A stretch of 52,393 bases of DNA from CAUYUA01 sp963575675. Lineage in GTDB: Bacteria; Pseudomonadota; Alphaproteobacteria; Azospirillales; Azospirillaceae. The notes under the pieces are model-generated. The model searched no databases. It was given only the letters and a program-made list of their open reading frames with translations, and was not told the DNA's origin. This document shows positions 1 to 8,446 of this stretch, piece by piece. The translations under genes were made by a program, and so were the position numbers. The stretch covers positions 1 through 52,393 of the forward strand of contig CAUYUA010000155.1 of assembly GCA_963575675.1 (NCBI GenBank), written 5' to 3'. Positions within the stretch are counted from its first letter, which is position 1. Every line of letters begins with the position of its first letter.

Positions 1-56
1 CGTCAAAGGCCGAGAGCGTAAAGCTCCCGGTTTTTCTGCTTGCAGACGCGGCGTTC

Positions 57-1253
57 TTAAGAAGAGCCTTTGATCATCTTGATGAAGCGTTGGAACAGAT
101 AATGGCTGTCTTGCGGTCCCGGAGAAGCTTCCGGGTGGTATTGAACCGAGAAGACCGGGCGGTCGCGCAGACGAATGCCCTCGTTGCTGCCGTCGAACAG
201 AGACACATGAGAGACTTCGACTTCCGGCGGCAGAGACTCGGGCAAAACGACGAAGCCATGGTTTTGGCTTGTGATTTCAACGCGACCAGTGGCCAAGTCT
301 TGAACCGGGTGATTGGCGCCGCGATGGCCGCGCTCCATTTTTCGGGTTTTTCCGCCCAGAGCCAACGCCAGCATTTGATGGCCCAAACAAATTCCGAATA
401 ACGGCGTTCCTGAGGCCAACAGTTTTTGAATGACGGGCACAGCGTAGACGCCTGTGGCTGCCGGATCGCCGGGGCCGTTAGAGAGAAAAACGCCGTCAGG
501 CCGGTGTCCCATAATTTCTTCGAAAGAACTTTTGGCGGGGACGACTGTGACTCGGCATCCTGCGGCGGCGAGGCAACGTAGAATGTTGCGTTTGGCGCCA
601 TAATCGATCGCCACGATGTGAAAACGCGGCTCCGTCTGTTCGGCGTAGCCCTTGCCCAGCGTCCAAGCGCTTTGAGTCCAAGTCGAGGTTTGGCGGCAAG
701 TGACGTCTTGCGCGAGGTCCATGCCTTCCAGGCCGGGCCAGTCGCAGGCTTGGATACGCAGAGCGTCGAGGTCGAATCGACCGTTGGGGTTGTGGCAGAC
801 CACGCCTTTTGGGGCGCCGCCGTCGCGGATGCGGCGGGTGAGGCGTCGCGTGTCTACTCCGGATATTCCGATGAGGTTGGATTCGCGCAACCAGACGTCC
901 AAGTGTCGCGTGGAGCGCCAGTTGGACGGATGGGTGATGGGCGCGCGAATCACCAATCCTCGGGCGGCGGGAGTTGTGGTTTCTATATCTTCGGGATTGG
1001 TTCCAACATTGCCGATGTGAGGAAAGGTGAAGGTGATGATTTGTCCGGCGTAACTGGGGTCGGTGAGTATTTCTTGGTAGCCGGTCATAGAGGTGTTGAA
1101 GCACACCTCGCCCACGGCGGCGCCGTGGGCGCCGATTCCATGCCCCCACAGGACGGTTCCGTCAGAAAGGACAAGAACTCCGGTCGCCGTTGTTGGTTGG
1201 GCGGGCGACGGAGGAGAGGACGCAGGCGAAGAAGCGGGCGGCGATCCGGACAT
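57..1253 (-). CDS. carA: Carbamoyl-phosphate synthase small (glutaminase) subunit
   Basis: CarA hydrolyses glutamine and passes ammonia to CarB, making carbamoyl phosphate for arginine and pyrimidine synthesis in the cytoplasm. The N-terminal CarA fold is clear (GEVCFNTSMTGYQEILTDPS). The C-terminal class I glutamine amidotransferase has the nucleophile motif GICLGHQ and the HPE of the triad in QYHPEASPGP. The ATG at 1253 gives 398 residues, the usual size for the family. A TTG 21 codons upstream is open but would add an atypical N-terminus. A low-complexity Ser/Pro/Ala stretch follows the start. carB is not in view; only 56 bases lie downstream before the window edge. It is transcribed divergently from yqeY, so the 156-bp gap should hold both promoters. 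Confidence 0.97.
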   Translation of the reverse strand: MSGSPPASSPASSPPSPAQPTTATGVLVLSDGTVLWGHGIGAHGAAVGEVCFNTSMTGYQEILTDPSYAGQIITFTFPHIGNVGTNPEDIETTTPAARGLVIRAPITHPSNWRSTRHLDVWLRESNLIGISGVDTRRLTRRIRDGGAPKGVVCHNPNGRFDLDALRIQACDWPGLEGMDLAQDVTCRQTSTWTQSAWTLGKGYAEQTEPRFHIVAIDYGAKRNILRCLAAAGCRVTVVPAKSSFEEIMGHRPDGVFLSNGPGDPAATGVYAVPVIQKLLASGTPLFGICLGHQMLALALGGKTRKMERGHRGANHPVQDLATGRVEITSQNHGFVVLPESLPPEVEVSHVSLFDGSNEGIRLRDRPVFSVQYHPEASPGPQDSHYLFQRFIKMIKGSS

Positions 1254-1409
1254 GATGAGAATAACCTTGCTCGGCAGACTGGCGGGACAATATCCGCTTG
1301 CGGGTTTCCGGGGCAACTGGCAAATGTTTTTTAAAAAAAATGAGGCCGTGACTCGCTTCGGTTGCGCCTTCGAGAGATTTGGGAATGTTTTAAGGAAAGG
1401 TTTGTTACG

Positions 1410-1871
1410 ATGACGCTTCGGGAAACATTGAACGATGTCTTGAAAGAAGCCATGCGGGCGAGAGACAAAAACAAAGTAGGAACTATGAGAATGATTCTTG
1501 CCGCATTAAAAGACCGAGATATTGCGGCTCGTCCCAAAGGTCTTGTGGGCGGCGTTGATGAGAGTGAAATTTTTGCTATGCTTCAAAGTATGATTAAGCA
1601 GCGCCAAGAAGCGATTGTCCTTTATCGTCAGGGAGAGCGGCAAGACTTGGTGGACAAAGAGTCTGAGGAGATTCGAGTCATCGAATCGTTTTTGCCTCAG
1701 GCGTTGTCGGAAGAGGAAGTCCGCGACGCAATTGACGCAGCGATTCGCGAAACTGGCGCTGCTGGAGTGAAGGATATGGGAAAGGTTATGGCTGAATTGC
1801 GCGGACGTTATGTCGGTCGTATGGATTTTGCCAAGATTAGTGGCGTAGTCCGTGGATTGCTGACCGCTTAA
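1410..1871 (+). CDS. yqeY: GatB/YqeY domain protein
   Basis: This 153-residue all-helical protein resembles the C-terminal tail domain of the tRNA amidotransferase subunit GatB. Stand-alone YqeY proteins are thought to touch tRNA metabolism, but their exact role is unsettled. Family features are the N-terminal stretch around TMRMILAALKDRDIAAR, the central QRQEAIVLYRQGERQDL and the C-terminal KDMGKVMAELRGRY. The ATG at 1410 is preceded by AAGGAAAGG at ideal spacing. In many alphaproteobacteria yqeY sits beside carA, as here. The large inverted repeat just after the stop probably ends its transcript. Confidence 0.95.
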   Translation: MTLRETLNDVLKEAMRARDKNKVGTMRMILAALKDRDIAARPKGLVGGVDESEIFAMLQSMIKQRQEAIVLYRQGERQDLVDKESEEIRVIESFLPQALSEEEVRDAIDAAIRETGAAGVKDMGKVMAELRGRYVGRMDFAKISGVVRGLLTA

Positions 1872-1908
1872 GCGTTAAATAGAGTGTCGTTTGTGTGTGT
1901 TGAAGAAT

Positions 1909-2141
1909 AAATGGGTCCAGGGACTGTGTTCCTGGTCGTGGGGGATCATAAGGGGGGCCCGACGGCCCCTCTTATTCGCGAAGCGATTCTCCTCAGGAAT
2001 TGCTTAACCTTTACAACGGCCCTCCCTTATGATGAACAGTCCTCCCTTATGATGGAGGAAGATCGCTTCGCGAATAAGAGGGGCCGTCGGGCCCCCCTTA
2101 TGATCCCCCCGCGACCAGGAACACAGTCCCTGGACCCATTT
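1909..2141. repeat. Long inverted repeat: two head-to-head copies of repeat family A
   Basis: The left arm (1909-1987) and right arm (2062-2141) are reverse complements apart from one substitution and one single-base indel. They are separated by about 74 bases. Each arm has three small hairpins in order: CCAGGGAC/GTTCCTGG, a G-run/C-run stem ending in CTTATT, and TCGCGAAGCGA. Single copies of the same unit lie at 6941, 12284, 35273, 43109 and 49551, always in intergenic DNA. The loop carries two further copies of CCTCCCTTATGATG. It is probably a REP/MITE-like mobile repeat that also terminates yqeY. ORFs running through it are artefacts. Confidence 0.9.
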
Positions 2142-2171
2142 AATTCTTTGAGGATCAAAAAATTGATCGAA

Positions 2172-2207
2172 GGCTACATCAAGGGCTGCATCAAGAGCTA
2201 CATCAAG
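2172..2207. repeat. Three tandem 12-bp repeats
   Basis: Three adjacent units match GGCTACATCAAG with one substitution in each of units 2 and 3. They lie between the inverted repeat and the amino-acid binding protein gene, about 150 bp upstream of its start. The function is unknown. They could be an array of regulator sites or simple slippage. Confidence 0.75.
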
Positions 2208-2356
2208 CAATAATTGCGCCATTTTTATCAAATTCTGGGGCGTTTCTCAGTTCTCCCAACATCTATTTTCGTTCTGTGCATCGGAGAACTGCGCTATGAT
2301 TCTCGGCGCCGTTTCGGATTCTGCGGTCGGCTCTTTAATCCAAGGCTTTCAATCCC

Positions 2357-3529
2357 ATGGTTAAACCTATTGCCCGTCCTCGGTCCGTTGTCCTCTACGC
2401 CATAATTGGCGTTGCTTGGTTGTTCGTGGCCGCTGTGGCTTGGTTTGTGTTCGAGGCGCCTTATGGCGTTGCTGAAACAACAACGTCAACCGTCGTTACA
2501 AATGCGGCGAATCCGGCTGCGTCTCCAGTCGCTTCTGCGCCTTTCGGCGGCAAATCGCCGGTTGGAGCGCCGCCGTCTCCAACTCTTTTGGCTGCAAAAC
2601 AGCGTGGAAAATTGCGCTGCGGCGTCTCATCGGGATTGCTCGGATTCTCCAGTCGCGACGGCGCCGGCGTGTGGTCCGGATTTGATGTTGATTTCTGTCG
2701 CGCCCTTGCCGCCGCCGCGTTGGGCGACGCCCGCAACGTAGAGTACATTTCCTCTAATGTGCAGAAAGGTCTGGCGGCGTTGGCGGCAGGCGAACTTGAC
2801 GCGCTCAGCCGAACCGTCACCATCACCATGAAGCGAGTGACGGAAATAGGCGTTCATCCGGTCGGCGTGAATTTCATTGATGGCCAGAGCTTTTTGGTCA
2901 AGCGCAGCGCCAATATCCGCGCACTGCATCAGCTTTCCGGAGTTTCCATTTGTTTCCAAAGCGGAACGACGGCGGAAGACAACCTTAAAGAAGTCTTTTC
3001 AGGAAGAAAGGTCTCTTTCAAATCCGTCGCCAAGGCCGAATACCAAGAAATGATTCAAGCCTTCATCAAAGGCGAGTGCGAAGTTCTCTCGGCGGATTCT
3101 TCTTCTCTTTCTTCCATCCGCGTTTCTGTTTTGCCTCATCCGGAGCAATACGTTGTCCTGCGCCGCCGCATATCCAAAGAGCCCTTTGGACCTATGGTGC
3201 GCAAGGGCGATGATCGATGGCTGGAAATCGCGCGGTGGACGCTGATGGCCATGATGGAGGCCGAAGAATTGGGCGTAAAGAAATCCAACGTCGACGCCAT
3301 GCGCGCGGGCGATAATCCTCGCGTTCGGCGTTTGCTTGGCGTGACCCCCGGCTTAGGGCAGGCTCTGGGGTTGGATGAGGCGTGGGCATACCGAATCATC
3401 GCGCAGGTGGGAAATTATGGAGAGTCCTTTGAAGCCAATCTTGGATACTCCAGTCCGCTGAAGTTGGATCGCGGCTTGAATGATTCGTGGATGCGCGGTG
3501 GTTTGATGTTCTCCTACCCGCTGCGGTGA
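2357..3529 (+). CDS. Amino-acid ABC transporter substrate-binding protein (AapJ-like), apparently membrane-anchored
   Basis: The 390-residue protein is a type II periplasmic binding protein closest in pattern to AapJ/general L-amino-acid binding proteins. It shares RGKLRCGVSSGLLGFS, GFDVDFCRALAAA, QSGTTAEDNL, ISKEPFGPMVRKGDDRW and the tail QVGNYGESFEANLG. Residues 11-31 are a strongly hydrophobic segment with no obvious cleavage site. An Ala/Pro/Ser linker to about residue 75 follows, so it may be tethered to the membrane. No permease or ATPase gene is adjacent. A histidine kinase gene follows after 109 bp. The ligand-contact segment reads SRTVTITMKR, where transport homologues have roughly SRNTTWTLSR, so specificity may have changed. 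It could serve as a sensory binding protein rather than a transport one. Confidence 0.88.
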   Translation: MVKPIARPRSVVLYAIIGVAWLFVAAVAWFVFEAPYGVAETTTSTVVTNAANPAASPVASAPFGGKSPVGAPPSPTLLAAKQRGKLRCGVSSGLLGFSSRDGAGVWSGFDVDFCRALAAAALGDARNVEYISSNVQKGLAALAAGELDALSRTVTITMKRVTEIGVHPVGVNFIDGQSFLVKRSANIRALHQLSGVSICFQSGTTAEDNLKEVFSGRKVSFKSVAKAEYQEMIQAFIKGECEVLSADSSSLSSIRVSVLPHPEQYVVLRRRISKEPFGPMVRKGDDRWLEIARWTLMAMMEAEELGVKKSNVDAMRAGDNPRVRRLLGVTPGLGQALGLDEAWAYRIIAQVGNYGESFEANLGYSSPLKLDRGLNDSWMRGGLMFSYPLR

Positions 3530-3552
3530 TGTTTCCCGCTGTGGTGATGTTT
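3517..3552. repeat. 18-bp tandem duplication across a stop codon
   Basis: CCCGCTGCGGTGATGTTT is followed directly by a second copy with one change. The first copy contains the TGA of the binding-protein gene and the second lies just after it. This is probably a recent slippage duplication. Confidence 0.85.
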
Positions 3553-3638
3553 ATTGTGGCGATGCGTTCGCTTGCGGTTTTCAATTCCGGGTTTTCATTT
3601 CCTTGTGTGCTCGATCTCTGTTCGAAAGACCCCTGAAG

Positions 3639-6434
3639 ATGACCATTCGTTTGCGTTCATACTCGATCCTGGTCGTGATCGCCGTCTTGATGGGGCTTTT
3701 GGCGCTCAGCAGCGTCTTTGCCGTAGAGTCCGCCCGATCTTTGGTGAACAGACTGTACGGCAACGCTCTTTTGCCGTCTCTCGCGTTGAAGAACGTCGCT
3801 GACGGCTACACCGCCGCCGGGATTCTAACCGCTGTGCGCGTGCGAACCGGAGACGTGTCTTGGGAGGAGGGCGAAGTTCTGGTCCGGCGTTTGCGCGAGC
3901 GCTTGAAACCCGCATGGGCCGATTACATTTCTCGTGTGGAAGGTCGCGTCGCAGAGCTGGCCTTGATTCGAGAGGCGGAGGACAAAACCGCCGATGCGGA
4001 AGCCGCGCTTGATGAACTCGACGATATTTTGTCGGGTCAAGACGTTGCGGGGCTCACCACATACATCGCGCGCGTGATGTATCCCTCCATCAATCCTTTG
4101 CTGTCCGTCATTGAAAACCTTGCTGCGCAACAAGAACGCTCCGGACGGCAAATCTTTGAGGACGCCAACGAGGTCATTCATAAGCAAGAGCGAATTCTGA
4201 CCATCGTTTTGTCGATTGCCGGTTTAGCGTTTTTGGGCGCTTTTTCTACGGTTCTTGGGCGCGTTGTGCGTCCTTTGGTTGCGATCACGCGCGCCACCTC
4301 GGCTGTGGCCGGAGGCGATCTCGATCAAGACGTGCCCTCAACCGACAGAAAGGACGAAATCGGCGCTTTGGCGCAGGCTCTGGAGCGTTTTCGCGATAAC
4401 GCTCGGCGTTTGAAGCAAATGACCGTCGAACTGAACGAGGCCAAGGAAAAAGCAGAAGACGCGACTCGCGCCAAATCTTCGTTCTTGGCCATGATGAGTC
4501 ATGAAATCCGCACCCCCATGAACGGGGTTATGTCGATGGCCGAATTGCTTGATCAAACCGAACTCACGGAAGATCAACGCAGCATGTCCGCCGTCATTCG
4601 ACAATCGGCGGCGGCTTTGTTGACCATCATCAATGACATCCTTGATTTTTCCAAGATCGAGGCCGGGCGGTTGGAGATCGAACAAACGCCGTTCTCGCTG
4701 GTTGATCTGGTCGAAGGGACCGCCGAGTTGGTCAGCGCCCGCGCGGATGAACGCGCAATAGAACTTTTGGTCGATCTTGATCCCGCCTTGCCTGATCGCG
4801 TCGAAGGCGACCCGACTCGGATTCGGCAAATTTTGCTCAATTTGTTGAGCAACGCCGTTAAATTTACGGAAAAAGGCGGCGTCACTTTGGCCGTCACCAA
4901 ATCGGAAGATCGTTTTCGCTTCGCCGTCGCCGACACCGGGATTGGCTTGACCGAAGAGCAGCAAGCAAAATTATTCCAAGCTTTCGTTCAGGCGGACACC
5001 TCCACTTCGCGCAAATACGGAGGAACCGGGCTCGGACTTTCCATTTGCCAACGTCTATGTCAGCTTATGGGCGGCGAGATCGGCGTGGTGTCCGCGCCCG
5101 GAGAAGGGTCAATTTTTTGGTTCGAATTGCCGTTGGTTGTAACGGACTTCGCGCCGCCCGCCTCCAACGTCGATATTTCCGACGCGAGTTTAACGGTCGT
5201 CGGTTTTTCTTCGGGGCAGTCCGCCATTCTTGATAAGCTTTTCGCCGCTGTCGGCGTTTCCGATATTGCATGGGGGGCCACTGTCGGCGACGTCGATCTT
5301 TCAAACCTCAAAGCCTCATCGACGACGGAAGCCGGTTCTTCTCCGCCGATTCTTTTGATCTCTGCGGGTCTCGAAGACACAGAGCTTCTTGCTTTGGCGC
5401 GAAAGGCGGCGGCGTCTTGTCGCGTGATTTTGGTTGCGCCGCGCGCTTTGATTTCCGCCATGCCCGAGGGAGAGCGTGGTCGTTTGTTCGCGCTTTTGAC
5501 ATTGCCGCCGCGTCGTCATCGTCTTTGGCTCTCGGTTGCGGCGGCTCTGGGGCGCGCCGACTTGGATCAGCGCGCCGCCGGCGACGCTCAAACGGCTTGG
5601 GCGCCGCCCTCAGAGGATGAGGCGCGCGCCGCCGGAGCTTTGATTTTGGTTGCTGAGGACAACCCCACCAATCAAATCGTGATCAAGCGTTTGTTGTCGC
5701 GGTTGGGATATGCGCATTATGTCGTTGCGAACGGTATGGAAGCGCTGGCGGCTTTGGAGCGTCGCGAGGAGTGGGGGCTTTTGCTGACGGATTTCCATAT
5801 GCCGGAAATGGATGGGTTTCAGTTGACCGCCGCCGTGCGTGAAAACGAGCAAAATAATGGATTTGTGCGATTGCCGATCGTTGCTTTAACCGCCGACGCT
5901 TTGTCGGGCGTTGAGCAAGAGTGTTTTGCGGCTGGAATGGATGGCTACTTAACGAAACCGATTGATTCGCGCGCGCTGACTCAGACTTTGGAGAAATTTT
6001 TGCCGCAAGCTGCGGCGTTGCGGCGTGTTCCCGACGTTGCGCCGGAGGGGAGCGGCGTCGTTAAGGCGGTTTCAGAGGAAGCGGCGTTTGCCGATATTGA
6101 CTCGTCTATTTTCAACATTGAGCGTTTGCGTGAATCCTTTGGCGATCTTGGCGCGGACGCGCGTGGGTTTTTGAAATCCTTCCTTGACGGCGCGCCGAAA
6201 ATGATTGACGTCGTTATCGAGGCTCTTGATCGCGACGCTGCGTCTGAAGCGCGTGATGCGGCGCATGCTTTAAAAGGCGCGGCGGCGTCTATCGGCGCTG
6301 TGCGTTTGGGACAGCTTGCCGCTGACGTTCAAGATTGTCTCGACGCCGGGGATATTGACACCGCCAAGCTCATGGCTGGGCTCTTGGCTTCAACCTATGA
6401 CGAACTGGTTGCTGCGACGATGGCGCTGCGTTGA
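3639..6434 (+). CDS. Hybrid sensor histidine kinase (TM-sensor-TM-HAMP-HisKA-HATPase-REC-HPt)
   Basis: The 931-residue inner-membrane kinase has a TM at about 7-28, a mostly helical periplasmic region to about 187, a second TM at about 188-210 and a HAMP. The HisKA motif MMSHEIRTPMNG has phospho-acceptor His288. The HATPase N box (LLSNAVKFTEKGG) and G boxes (DTGIGL, GGTGLGLSICQ) follow. A degenerate receiver-like stretch lies at about 515-650. An intact receiver starts near 667 with Asp718 in TDFHMPEMDG. The C-terminal HPt has AHALKGAAASIG with His876. It is therefore a complete phosphorelay in one chain. The ATG at 3639 is preferred to an upstream TTG because it starts directly before the TM. 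A single-domain regulator follows after 19 bp. The upstream binding protein may deliver its ligand. Confidence 0.93.
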   Translation: MTIRLRSYSILVVIAVLMGLLALSSVFAVESARSLVNRLYGNALLPSLALKNVADGYTAAGILTAVRVRTGDVSWEEGEVLVRRLRERLKPAWADYISRVEGRVAELALIREAEDKTADAEAALDELDDILSGQDVAGLTTYIARVMYPSINPLLSVIENLAAQQERSGRQIFEDANEVIHKQERILTIVLSIAGLAFLGAFSTVLGRVVRPLVAITRATSAVAGGDLDQDVPSTDRKDEIGALAQALERFRDNARRLKQMTVELNEAKEKAEDATRAKSSFLAMMSHEIRTPMNGVMSMAELLDQTELTEDQRSMSAVIRQSAAALLTIINDILDFSKIEAGRLEIEQTPFSLVDLVEGTAELVSARADERAIELLVDLDPALPDRVEGDPTRIRQILLNLLSNAVKFTEKGGVTLAVTKSEDRFRFAVADTGIGLTEEQQAKLFQAFVQADTSTSRKYGGTGLGLSICQRLCQLMGGEIGVVSAPGEGSIFWFELPLVVTDFAPPASNVDISDASLTVVGFSSGQSAILDKLFAAVGVSDIAWGATVGDVDLSNLKASSTTEAGSSPPILLISAGLEDTELLALARKAAASCRVILVAPRALISAMPEGERGRLFALLTLPPRRHRLWLSVAAALGRADLDQRAAGDAQTAWAPPSEDEARAAGALILVAEDNPTNQIVIKRLLSRLGYAHYVVANGMEALAALERREEWGLLLTDFHMPEMDGFQLTAAVRENEQNNGFVRLPIVALTADALSGVEQECFAAGMDGYLTKPIDSRALTQTLEKFLPQAAALRRVPDVAPEGSGVVKAVSEEAAFADIDSSIFNIERLRESFGDLGADARGFLKSFLDGAPKMIDVVIEALDRDAASEARDAAHALKGAAASIGAVRLGQLAADVQDCLDAGDIDTAKLMAGLLASTYDELVAATMALR

Positions 6435-6453
6435 AGAAGAGGAAAGGGTATCC

Positions 6454-6888
6454 ATGAGCTCTGTTGGCTATAATTACGCCAAGCTTTCGGTTCTGCTGAT
6501 TGATGACGAAGCTTTTACGCGTCAGTTGATTCGGCAATTGCTTCATCAGGTGGGCGTGAAGGCGATCGCCGAGGCGGCAAATGGCAAGGATGGTTTATTG
6601 GAGATTTTGCGGACTCGACCGGATGTTGTGTTTTGCGATGTTCATATGAAGCCGGTGGGGGGGCTTGAGGTTCTTCGACAGCTTCGCGTGGTGAAGCTTC
6701 GTGCGATTGCGGAAACGCCGGTGGTGATGTTGACGGCTGACGCTGACGCTGAGACCGTGCAGGCGGCGAAGGAAAACACGGCTAATGGTTATTTGGTGAA
6801 GCCGGTCGGGATGCTTCATTTAAAAACGCGCATTGACGCTATTTTGGCGGCGTCGCCGAAATTGGCGGAGAAGTGTCGTTCGATGTAG
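6454..6888 (+). CDS. Single-domain response regulator (CheY-like)
   Basis: The 144-residue receiver domain has no output domain. It has the acidic pair in LLIDDEAF, the phospho-acceptor Asp in VFCDVHMKPVGG, the conserved Thr in VVMLTADAD and the Lys in GYLVKPVG. The start at 6454 has GGAAAGGG upstream. It is almost certainly co-transcribed with the kinase 19 bp before it and is the natural acceptor of its HPt phosphate. The partner that reads it out could be flagellar or enzymatic and is not evident here. Confidence 0.93.
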   Translation: MSSVGYNYAKLSVLLIDDEAFTRQLIRQLLHQVGVKAIAEAANGKDGLLEILRTRPDVVFCDVHMKPVGGLEVLRQLRVVKLRAIAETPVVMLTADADAETVQAAKENTANGYLVKPVGMLHLKTRIDAILAASPKLAEKCRSM

Positions 6889-6940
6889 GTGATATTGATG
6901 GCGTTGTTTTGACATTTTCAAATTAAAATCGAAGTCAAAA

Positions 6941-7020
6941 GGCTCCATGGACTGTTGTTCTTGGTTTTTGGAGATTATAAGGGGGGTGGCGAAAGCCTTC
7001 CCCCTTATTCGTGAAGAGAT
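6941..7020 (+). repeat. Repeat family A, divergent copy
   Basis: The order of elements matches the canonical unit: a CATGGACTGTTGTTCTTGG segment, a G-run/C-run stem with CCCCCTTATTCG, and a degenerate TCGTGAAGAGA in place of TCGCGAAGCGA. It lies just after the response-regulator gene and could act as its terminator. Confidence 0.75.
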
Positions 7021-7149
7021 GTTCCTCCTTCGGAGTTTTTTTATTATTTTAATGTTTATATTTCTTGGACTGTTTCAAGGAAATCGAAATCAAAACTTTT
7101 TGTTTCTATACTCTGTTCGGTTGAGAACCTGAGAATCATGCGGCCTTCC

Positions 7150-7260
7150 CGAATTGAAACGACCCACTCTCATCCGGTCGTTACAAACTCCAAGTCATGG
7201 TTTCCAAAGGCCTCCCGGCCTTTGGCGGGTCGAGGGCGGAGCCTCGATTCTTTCGGAGTT
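7150..7260 (+). repeat. Repeat family B
   Basis: It starts GAATTGAAACGACCC and contains AAGTCATGGTTTCCAAAGG. The core is a perfect hairpin, CCAAAGGCC-TCCC-GGCCTTTGG, at 7204-7225, followed by a second hairpin TCGAGG/CCTCGA. A near-identical copy runs off the window end from 52307, and a diverged one sits at 14879-14925. Confidence 0.85.
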
Positions 7261-7364
7261 TTTTTCGGATTCTTAATTGGACAGAGTATATCTTTCTCCG
7301 AAGCGTTTCCGTCGAGGAGTTTACTGCTTTTAAAATGCATTTTTATTTCATAAGAAAAAGATCT

Positions 7365-8396
7365 TTACGTTGGAGGTTCTTGAATGATGACGCCTCGCCA
7401 TCCGAGGCCGGAGTAGGTCTCATATCCTGGAGTAAGGGCGAATCCGACGATGTTCTTGTTATCGTCCATATAATTTCCCATTTTTTCATGCGTGTTTTCG
7501 AGATGAAAGACTTCCTGAAGGAGGCCGTGTTCGTCAGAGGAGGCGATGACTCGGCAATTACTGTCGATAAGGAGGCAGCGGGTGCGGTTGCGCTCTTCTT
7601 CGGAGAGTCGAACGCCAGAGATGACGCTTTGGGCTTGAGGTTTCCAGTCGAAGAATATGCCCAGAGCGCCAAGCGGACGACCGTTGTTTTCACCGCCTTC
7701 GCGGATGGCGGTGGTGTAAGTGGCGACCACGGCGTTGTTGAGTTTCGGGTTGGTCGAGATGTCTGCGACGGCGAATTCGGTTCCGTCGCGCGTGGCGAGG
7801 GCTTCTCGGAACCACGGGGAATCTCCGACATAAGAACCTATAGCGTCCGGGTAGCGGTCGGGGCGACCGTTGGCGACGACGCGGCCTTCGGTGTCGGCAA
7901 CCCATAGGTCAAGGTAGACGGTGTAGGAATCCAGGATCACTCCTAGGCGTCGACACGCATGGCGAGCGGAGGCGTCATCACGGTGGGAAAGACAATCCAC
8001 TACGGCGGAGTCGGTGGCCCACCAACGCACGTCGCACGAGCGTTCATATAGGTTGCGATCAATGATTTCGATCATATGCAGCGCCAGATCCGCCAAGCGC
8101 GCGCCGCGCACGTGCATGATCATGGTTTCGCCCAATCGCGTCAGCTCTCGGATGTTGTCGGAAAGCTCGGTTTCAAGTTCCCGAGTGATGCCGGAAATGC
8201 GCTGGGAAATGCCCTTGACTTCGTTGGCGACTACGGCGAACCCTCGACCGGTTTCTCCGGCGCGGTTCGATTCAATCAAGGCGTTTAGCGCCAGAATGCG
8301 GGTGGCGGCTGTGACTTGGTGGATACTGCGGATTTTGTCGCTGGCGACGCCGGAGACCACGCGTAAAAGCTCAACGATTCGTTCTGGTTCGGCCAT
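7365..8396 (-). CDS. Soluble chemoreceptor-like protein with N-terminal MCP tip and C-terminal Cache-like domain
   Basis: The 343-residue protein has no TM segment. Residues about 31-70 match the MCP hairpin tip that binds CheA/CheW, including LALNALIESNRAGETGRGF and AVVANEV. A helical linker follows, then residues about 150-343 resemble a Cache/PAS-like sensor (SPWFREALATRDGTEFAVAD, later DDNKNIVGFALTPGYETYSG). This order is reversed relative to classical receptors, and the Cache-like part would be cytoplasmic. The ATG at 8396 is chosen; a TTG 15 codons upstream is possible and no strong ribosome site decides. It is probably co-transcribed with the MBL gene 50 bp upstream, suggesting the MBL protein is its sensory partner. 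Confidence 0.85.
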   Translation of the reverse strand: MAEPERIVELLRVVSGVASDKIRSIHQVTAATRILALNALIESNRAGETGRGFAVVANEVKGISQRISGITRELETELSDNIRELTRLGETMIMHVRGARLADLALHMIEIIDRNLYERSCDVRWWATDSAVVDCLSHRDDASARHACRRLGVILDSYTVYLDLWVADTEGRVVANGRPDRYPDAIGSYVGDSPWFREALATRDGTEFAVADISTNPKLNNAVVATYTTAIREGGENNGRPLGALGIFFDWKPQAQSVISGVRLSEEERNRTRCLLIDSNCRVIASSDEHGLLQEVFHLENTHEKMGNYMDDNKNIVGFALTPGYETYSGLGWRGVIIQEPPT

Positions 8397-8446
8397 AGTA
8401 AAATATATCCAGGCGAGAGGGGAAAGAAACTCAAGAAACAAAAATA

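Larger units (their letters stand above)
6889..7364. other. Intergenic region filled by repeats
   Basis: No credible gene is seen between the response regulator and the convergent receptor gene. The gap holds one copy each of repeat families A (6941-7020) and B (7150-7260) and AT-rich filler. Confidence 0.7.

Noticed and set aside
618..1334. Long ORF opposite carA
   Set aside because: Antisense to a certain gene; composition reflects codon bias of the real strand.
1911..2231. ORFs of 75-100 codons on both strands
   Set aside because: They run through the arms of the inverted repeat and have no ribosome site.
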